This document shows positions 61,801 to 64,000 of a DNA stretch of 64,000 bases, piece after piece. Made by a program: the position numbers and the translations under genes. This DNA is from Distichodus sexfasciatus (lineage: Eukaryota; Chordata; Actinopteri; Characiformes; Distichodontidae): positions 9,712,083-9,776,082 of the forward strand of contig JAVGVS010000004.1 in the NCBI GenBank assembly GCA_032718565.1, read 5' to 3'. Under the pieces are notes generated by a model. It saw nothing but the letters and a program-made list of their open reading frames with translations, did not search any database and was not told the origin of the DNA. How positions within the stretch are numbered: position 1 is the stretch's first letter; each line of letters starts with the position of its first letter.

Positions 61801-63023
61801 TGAATTTTCTTAAATTCTACAGTTGTATAATGTTACTATCTAAATGTATAAACGTTATTAAGAACAAATTTAAGACAAAATGAAAATGGTGAATGAGACC
61901 ATGCCATGATGGGATGATGGACAGTGTTTGGATTATGAACAGCAATTTTTTTCAATTATTTTGCTTTAAGGGATGTTGAATATGTTGAGGCATGTTTTTA
62001 AGGTTTTGGGGTTTAAAGATCCAAAGTACTACTTACAGCCAGACGCTCGTAGTTGAAGATGTTGTCTGTCTGCTTGCTGCCTGACCAGAATGTCCTTCCA
62101 GATAATCTTCTGTGGGTCAGGAAAACACAACTTGGGGTTGTCCCAGATGTAGACGCCACCCAGCAAAATTTCTGAGAGGCAGAGATCGAATGACAGTAAG
62201 CTAACCCAACCTCAATCCCAAAGTACAGTAGTACAGTAGTACAGTAGTACAGTTCCTTTTGGATTTGATCACTTTCCTTTTCGTTTCATTTATGCTGTTT
62301 GACGTTAACATGACAAGAAATGAATAAATTAGCATTTATCATTAGCACATTCTTGGCTACTTGGATGTCGGATGTAAATCGCATCTCTAATTCCCCGATG
62401 TGGTTTACTGGACACTGTTCAGTACTAATACTTTATGTTCAGTATTTTTAAACCTGTGAGGTTCTGAAGCCGTAGCTCAGTGACGCCAGGGTTGTCCTGG
62501 ACGGCCAGTGCATAACTGGCATTGTAGAGCTGACTTCCACGAACGATGCGCAGGTTCTGCAGTGGCACCACAGGCACGGAGACGCGGGCGACCAGCACGT
62601 AGCCCTGAACTTCAACGATGCCCTGGGTAACATAAATGTAACATCAGTATTACCTTTCATTTCATCATGTTTAACATTATGCAGTGTTTCTCATCATTAT
62701 CATCACCATTCTCATAGTCAACAGTATCATCATCATCATCCTCATCACGACCAATCTAATCCTTGGCAGTATCATCTTCATTGGCATCAACATCCTCTTC
62801 ATCACTACCTTTCTTATTGTAAGCAGTATCATCATCAACATCATTACTACCAATATAATCAGTGTTATCTTCATCATAATTATTAGCATCTTTGTCATCA
62901 TCTTCATTATCATCTTCACCCCCACCAATCTCATCATCAGTGCTGTCTTCATCATCATCATCTTCATTATCATCAGTGTTCATCACCACCACTCTTATTG
63001 TCATCTTAATCACCATTATCAAT

Positions 63024-63062
<39 letters not shown>

Positions 63063-63695
63063 TTTGTCTCATCAGCAGCAGCATCTTCTTCAACATTATC
63101 ATCAGTCAGAAGTATCTTTCTTCATCATTATTGTCAGCAGTATCTTCATCATCCTTATCATCTTCACCACCACCAAACTCACCATTCATGGTATGTCCTT
63201 ATAATCCTCATCATCATCTTCATCATCATCAACACCAATCTCGTCATCGATGGTATCATTACATTAATAATTACAATAATATACTGTAATAGTAATATCA
63301 TCATCATCATCGTCCTCGACAAAACCACCATTCTCTATGACTGCATTACCTTCATAATTTTCTTCTTGGTCACCATGATTGGACCGTTCTCATCTTCTTC
63401 CTCATCACCACCATCATTATCATCCTCACCATCTTTTTCCACTTTGTCAGCTTCTTGTCATCCTCAAGTAGTGTTCCTTAATCTTTGGTCACTATTCTTA
63501 GATTATCAAGCTAAACCTCAAGCAAGAACACACACTCACTAACCTGCAGAAAGGAGAGGTCCAGCGCTCCCTGCAGGTGTGTGAGCTCCAGATTTCCATG
63601 CACCACCTGGCATCCGGTGTAGAGGAGACGCAGCATCTCATAGTGGTTCTCCAGACTGGAGGGTAAGTCCAGCTTCATATCAGTCCCAAGACATA
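47762..63695 (-). CDS. erbb2: ERBB2 (HER2) receptor tyrosine kinase, exons 2-27
   Basis: A single-pass plasma-membrane receptor kinase of the EGFR family; ERBB2 is the preferred dimer partner of the others. Coding exons on the - strand: 63544-63695, 62454-62622, 62037-62171, 61498-61566, 61029-61144, 60714-60855, 60486-60614, 60064-60190, 59893-59966, 59717-59807, 58585-58787, 55773-55905, 54752-54842, 54162-54316, 52712-52756, 52332-52470, 51991-52113, 51712-51810, 51421-51606, 50359-50514, 50186-50261, 49939-50085, 49321-49418, 48979-49164, 48198-48576, 47762-48105. They total 3764 nt (about 1253 residues), all GT-AG and in phase. Exon number agrees with human exons 2-27, and several lengths I recall as the same. 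ERBB2 rather than EGFR, ERBB3 or ERBB4: the tail ends with AENPEYLGL and the kinase carries LLDIDETEYHADGGK. Exon 1 (signal peptide) lies beyond 64000. Confidence 0.98.
49321..52113 (-). CDS. erbb2: ERBB2 tyrosine kinase domain, exons 18-24
   Basis: Glycine loop VLGSGAFGTVYK (exon 18), catalytic lysine in IPVAIKVLREN (exon 19), alpha-C and hinge TQLMPYGCLLDYV (exon 20), catalytic loop HRDLAARN and DFG in VKITDFGLARLL (exon 21), activation-loop tyrosine ETEYHADGGK, VPIKWMALES (exon 22), SYGVTVWELMTFGMKPYD (exons 22-23), KCWMIEPESRPKFKELV (exons 23-24). All catalytic residues are present, unlike in ERBB3. The alpha-C/beta-4 loop reads VMAGVSSPYVCRLLG where human ERBB2 has VMAGVGSPYVSRLLG. Confidence 0.97.
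49480..49920. repeat. Degenerate (AACC/ATCC)n tract, ERBB2 intron 23
   Basis: Imperfect 'aaccaaccaatcatccaacc' units fill most of the intron. Confidence 0.85.
50585..50990. repeat. Degenerate (AACC/ATCC)n tract, ERBB2 intron 20
   Basis: The same type as 49480-49920, 'accaaatcatccaaccac' and variants. The two tracts flank exons 21-23. Confidence 0.85.
51070..51270. repeat. LINE 3'-end-like remnant in ERBB2 intron 20
   Basis: 'caagattcaagattctttgt' and 'acatgcagtgaaatgtatcc' resemble the 3' ends of fish CR1/L2-type LINEs. Non-coding. Confidence 0.45.
52332..52756 (-). CDS. erbb2: ERBB2 transmembrane and juxtamembrane exons 16-17
   Basis: Exon 16 (52712-52756, 45 nt) ends domain IV with CPLDERGCPIHQKTG. 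Exon 17 (52332-52470) encodes the membrane helix, GSTVAAAIGGVVLFLILLGL then LVFYL, with small-xxx-small residues at its N-terminal half, followed by the basic juxtamembrane stretch QRQKQMKKKETIRRILQENE. The basic stretch and QENE|LVEPLTPSG junction match human RRLLQETELVEPLTPSG. Confidence 0.95.
52760..54160. other. ERBB2 intron 15, unclassified repeat inside
   Basis: Around 53330-53720 is a higher-complexity segment with three exact copies of the 12-mer CTGATCCCAAGC type unit at about 53411-53446, and 'ctatggagacctcatcatct', 'gaaccctatggacttgaact'. It looks like an exonised or retroposed repeat seen in fish genomes, but I could not name it. The rest is AT-rich. Confidence 0.4.
54162..63695 (-). 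CDS. erbb2: ERBB2 extracellular region (domains I-IV), exons 2-15
   Basis: Domain I: CLGTDMKLDLPSSLENHYEM, TGCQVVHGNLELTHL, QNLRIVRGSQLYNASYALAV. Furin-like Cys-rich domain II: RDGACWGRTEDDCQ, GCLRCKGPDASDCCHVQCAA, GCSGPKDSDCLACRHF, then the dimerisation-arm region PTIYDPMSYQTKPNPNRKFS. Domain III: CYGLGMGSLQGVFAVE, GCKKIYGSLAFLPQSF, GYLYIDAWPENLTNLGVFEN, GGLVLIHNNRRLCY. Domain IV: NSDGCWGPGPSQCVSCVSFH, CIPCHPQCRPVNGSSSC, DQCLECQHFRDGEACVERCP. Cysteine spacing is as in the family. The conserved Leu-repeat domains and two Cys-rich domains are all present, so the ectodomain is complete except for the first exon. Confidence 0.95.
54921..55446. mobile_element. MITE of repeat family B with ~22-bp inverted ends
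   Basis: The left end taagggtgtaaatcacaagt (then ttc) at 54921-54943 is the reverse complement of gaaacttgtgatttacaccc (then ccta) at 55424-55446, apart from one missing G. The interior has 'gagtcagcaatcaatatgag', 'gcttaggaataaaaatctca' and 'taaatcagcatatgatagtc', shared with copies at 37000-37330 and 44480-44700. The total length is about 526 bp, non-coding. Confidence 0.8.
55447..55772. repeat. Further family-B-type fragments up to ERBB2 exon 13
   Basis: Repeated ends of the form 'gaatcattacacccctaata' (about 55489-55508) and 'gtatcgttacactcctag' (55748-55765). The latter stops 7 bases before the exon 13 boundary at 55773, directly beside the splice donor. Confidence 0.6.
55965..56350. repeat. 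Two fish non-autonomous repeat fragments
   Basis: 55968-56105 has 'gagatgggaagtaacgaagt', 'tactgtacttaagtagaat', 'ctgtactttactggactact'. 56225-56345 has 'gtgatgcatcaagatctcgc' and 'atcgaattgaatcg'. Both are familiar fish hAT-like non-autonomous ends; family assignment is by resemblance. Confidence 0.55.
56355..57190 (+). pseudogene. CR1/Rex1-type LINE reverse transcriptase fragment
   Basis: Encodes the 3' part of a reverse transcriptase with broken frame: KFADNTVVLGFISNNDATAF (catalytic box FADD altered to FADN at 56427-56438), then VSSFKYLGIHISEDMKWTEH, KKSGVSPAVLRTFYSGAVMS, CWYRNSCVQDRKALRRVFQQ, then RPFDSSIRTCP before the 3' untranslated part ('cacactagtcaaagtaaac'). It is truncated at the 5' end and carries an indel after the first segment and stops. 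Inserted in ERBB2 intron 12 antisense to the gene. Confidence 0.85.
57235..57275. repeat. (AT)n microsatellite
   Basis: 'tatatatatatatatatata' with an ACAT interruption. Confidence 0.9.
57400..57730 (+). mobile_element. Tc1-like transposon 3' fragment
   Basis: Encodes the transposase C-terminal end on the + strand, including RPYLNPIKHFWDELE at about 57464-57508 and the downstream 'ggaaagccttctaagaagag' with 'tggaagctgttatagctgc'. It resembles the relic at 14760-15925 in opposite orientation. Only the last third is present. Confidence 0.8.
57731..58584. other. ERBB2 intron 12, unclassified GC-richer insert
   Basis: 57740-58140 is CpG-richer ('cgcgagcgtttggtttttct', 'cttcgcgcgcgagaac', 'cacaaccgcgcactcg', 'acgcccgcgaaatttttgca') and looks like a transposon fragment. 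The segments 'cttgccgcaaaaatttcgcg' at 57760-57780 and 'cgcgaaatttttgcagcaag' at 58095-58115 are inverted repeats, so this is probably a roughly 350-bp MITE. Confidence 0.55.
58799..59160. repeat. (GA)n and polypurine tract, ERBB2 intron 11
   Basis: A pure (GA)n run at about 58799-58827, then some 330 bases of GA-rich DNA next to exon 12. Arg/Glu/Lys-rich open frames here are artefacts. Confidence 0.9.
61305..61410 (-). repeat. SINE head fragment
   Basis: The reverse complement has 'gggagcggttagggagttaa' with 'ctgatctggagggtagcgag', the same head as the SINE at 29115-29337. Confidence 0.55.
61690..61905. repeat. Dispersed repeat family A, copy 3
   Basis: Shares 'tgtttgtgcaaaacattagc', 'ttcttaaattctacagttgt' and 'tgagacc' end text with 35455-35640 and 28860-29112. 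Confidence 0.6.
62680..63470. repeat. ~790-bp (ATC/CAT)n triplet-rich tract in ERBB2 intron 2
   Basis: Degenerate ATC/CAT/TCA triplets across the whole stretch, with a pure (ATC)n core at about 63022-63062. Long frames on both strands (Ile/Ser or His on +, Met/Asp on -) come from this composition. Confidence 0.92.
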
Positions 63696-63734
63696 CTGAA
63701 CACACACACACACACAAAAGGTCTATTACCAACC

Positions 63735-64000
63735 AGAGGTGTGAATCACAAGTTTCAGTGATTTACAGTTTGGGCGACAATTCAACATATGCCGACTCCA
63801 CAAAGCTACGATTTCCGTTCGGTTCGATTCGATTCAGGGAACTATATAACACAAAATAAGGTTAGGCAATACATCAAAAGTAACATTCAGAACCTCCAAA
63901 CAATGTAATCTTGCTCATGATATTTATTTCGATTTTTTTCAATACTTAAAAATATATTTTTGTTAGTTAAAAACATGCTACTGTTGTCATGTGTTGTCAA
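63735..64000. mobile_element. MITE of repeat family B, running off the right edge
   Basis: Starts 'agaggtgtgaatcacaagtt' (then tc), the same terminus as 54921. It then has 'cgttcggttcgattcgattc'. No right end is in the window. It sits 40 bases upstream (5' on the gene strand) of ERBB2 exon 2. Confidence 0.6.

Noticed and set aside
62684..63542. Open frames of about 200 codons on the + strand
   Set aside because: Ile/Ser/His runs from the ATC/CAT tract within ERBB2 intron 2.
47762..63695. Possibility that the kinase gene is EGFR, ERBB3 or ERBB4
   Set aside because: All catalytic residues are present (against ERBB3), and the tail ending in AENPEYLGL plus the kinase and juxtamembrane text match ERBB2 best.

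Overview
The window is teleost fish nuclear DNA: AT-rich, intron-rich, no operons, with GT-AG spliced exons of vertebrate genes set among fish repeats (Tc1-like transposons, an RTE-clade LINE, a CR1/Rex1-type LINE, tRNA-derived SINEs, MITEs, and many micro- and minisatellites).

Layout from left to right. Bases 379-525 hold a good terminal coding exon on the + strand of a gene I could not identify. About 9.7-14.0 kb holds a TACO1 locus (mitochondrial COX1 translational activator, + strand). It keeps its introns, but its frame is broken in exons 1-4 while its last exon is intact, so I call it a probable unprocessed pseudogene. A Tc1-like relic and a foldback element follow. From 18.4 to 33.8 kb lies an ERG-type voltage-gated potassium channel (KCNH6-like, + strand): 11 exons in one continuous frame from the pre-S1 linker to the stop. 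The N-terminal PAS-domain exons were not found. Its first intron contains a 36-bp minisatellite that was split by a roughly 2.9-kb RTE LINE. DCAF7 lies on the - strand from 37.8 to 44.0 kb, tail-to-tail with the channel gene. It is complete and intact, with 7 coding exons, 341 codons and a non-coding first exon near 44.9 kb. From 47.8 to 63.7 kb on the - strand is ERBB2 (HER2-type receptor tyrosine kinase): 26 coding exons corresponding to human exons 2-27, all in frame. The signal-peptide exon lies beyond the right edge.

These genes do not form one pathway. TACO1, KCNH6 and DCAF7 are neighbours in tetrapods too (human 17q23); ERBB2 lies elsewhere on human 17q, so this arrangement is a lineage-specific version of an old linkage.

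I found no convincing new biological system. The observations most worth a second look are the decayed TACO1, the missing 5' end of the ERG channel, a GC-AG intron in that gene, an ERBB2 C-terminus without the mammalian PDZ-ligand ending, a MITE end 7 bases from an ERBB2 splice donor, several near-perfect palindromes, and the LINE insertion that split a minisatellite.
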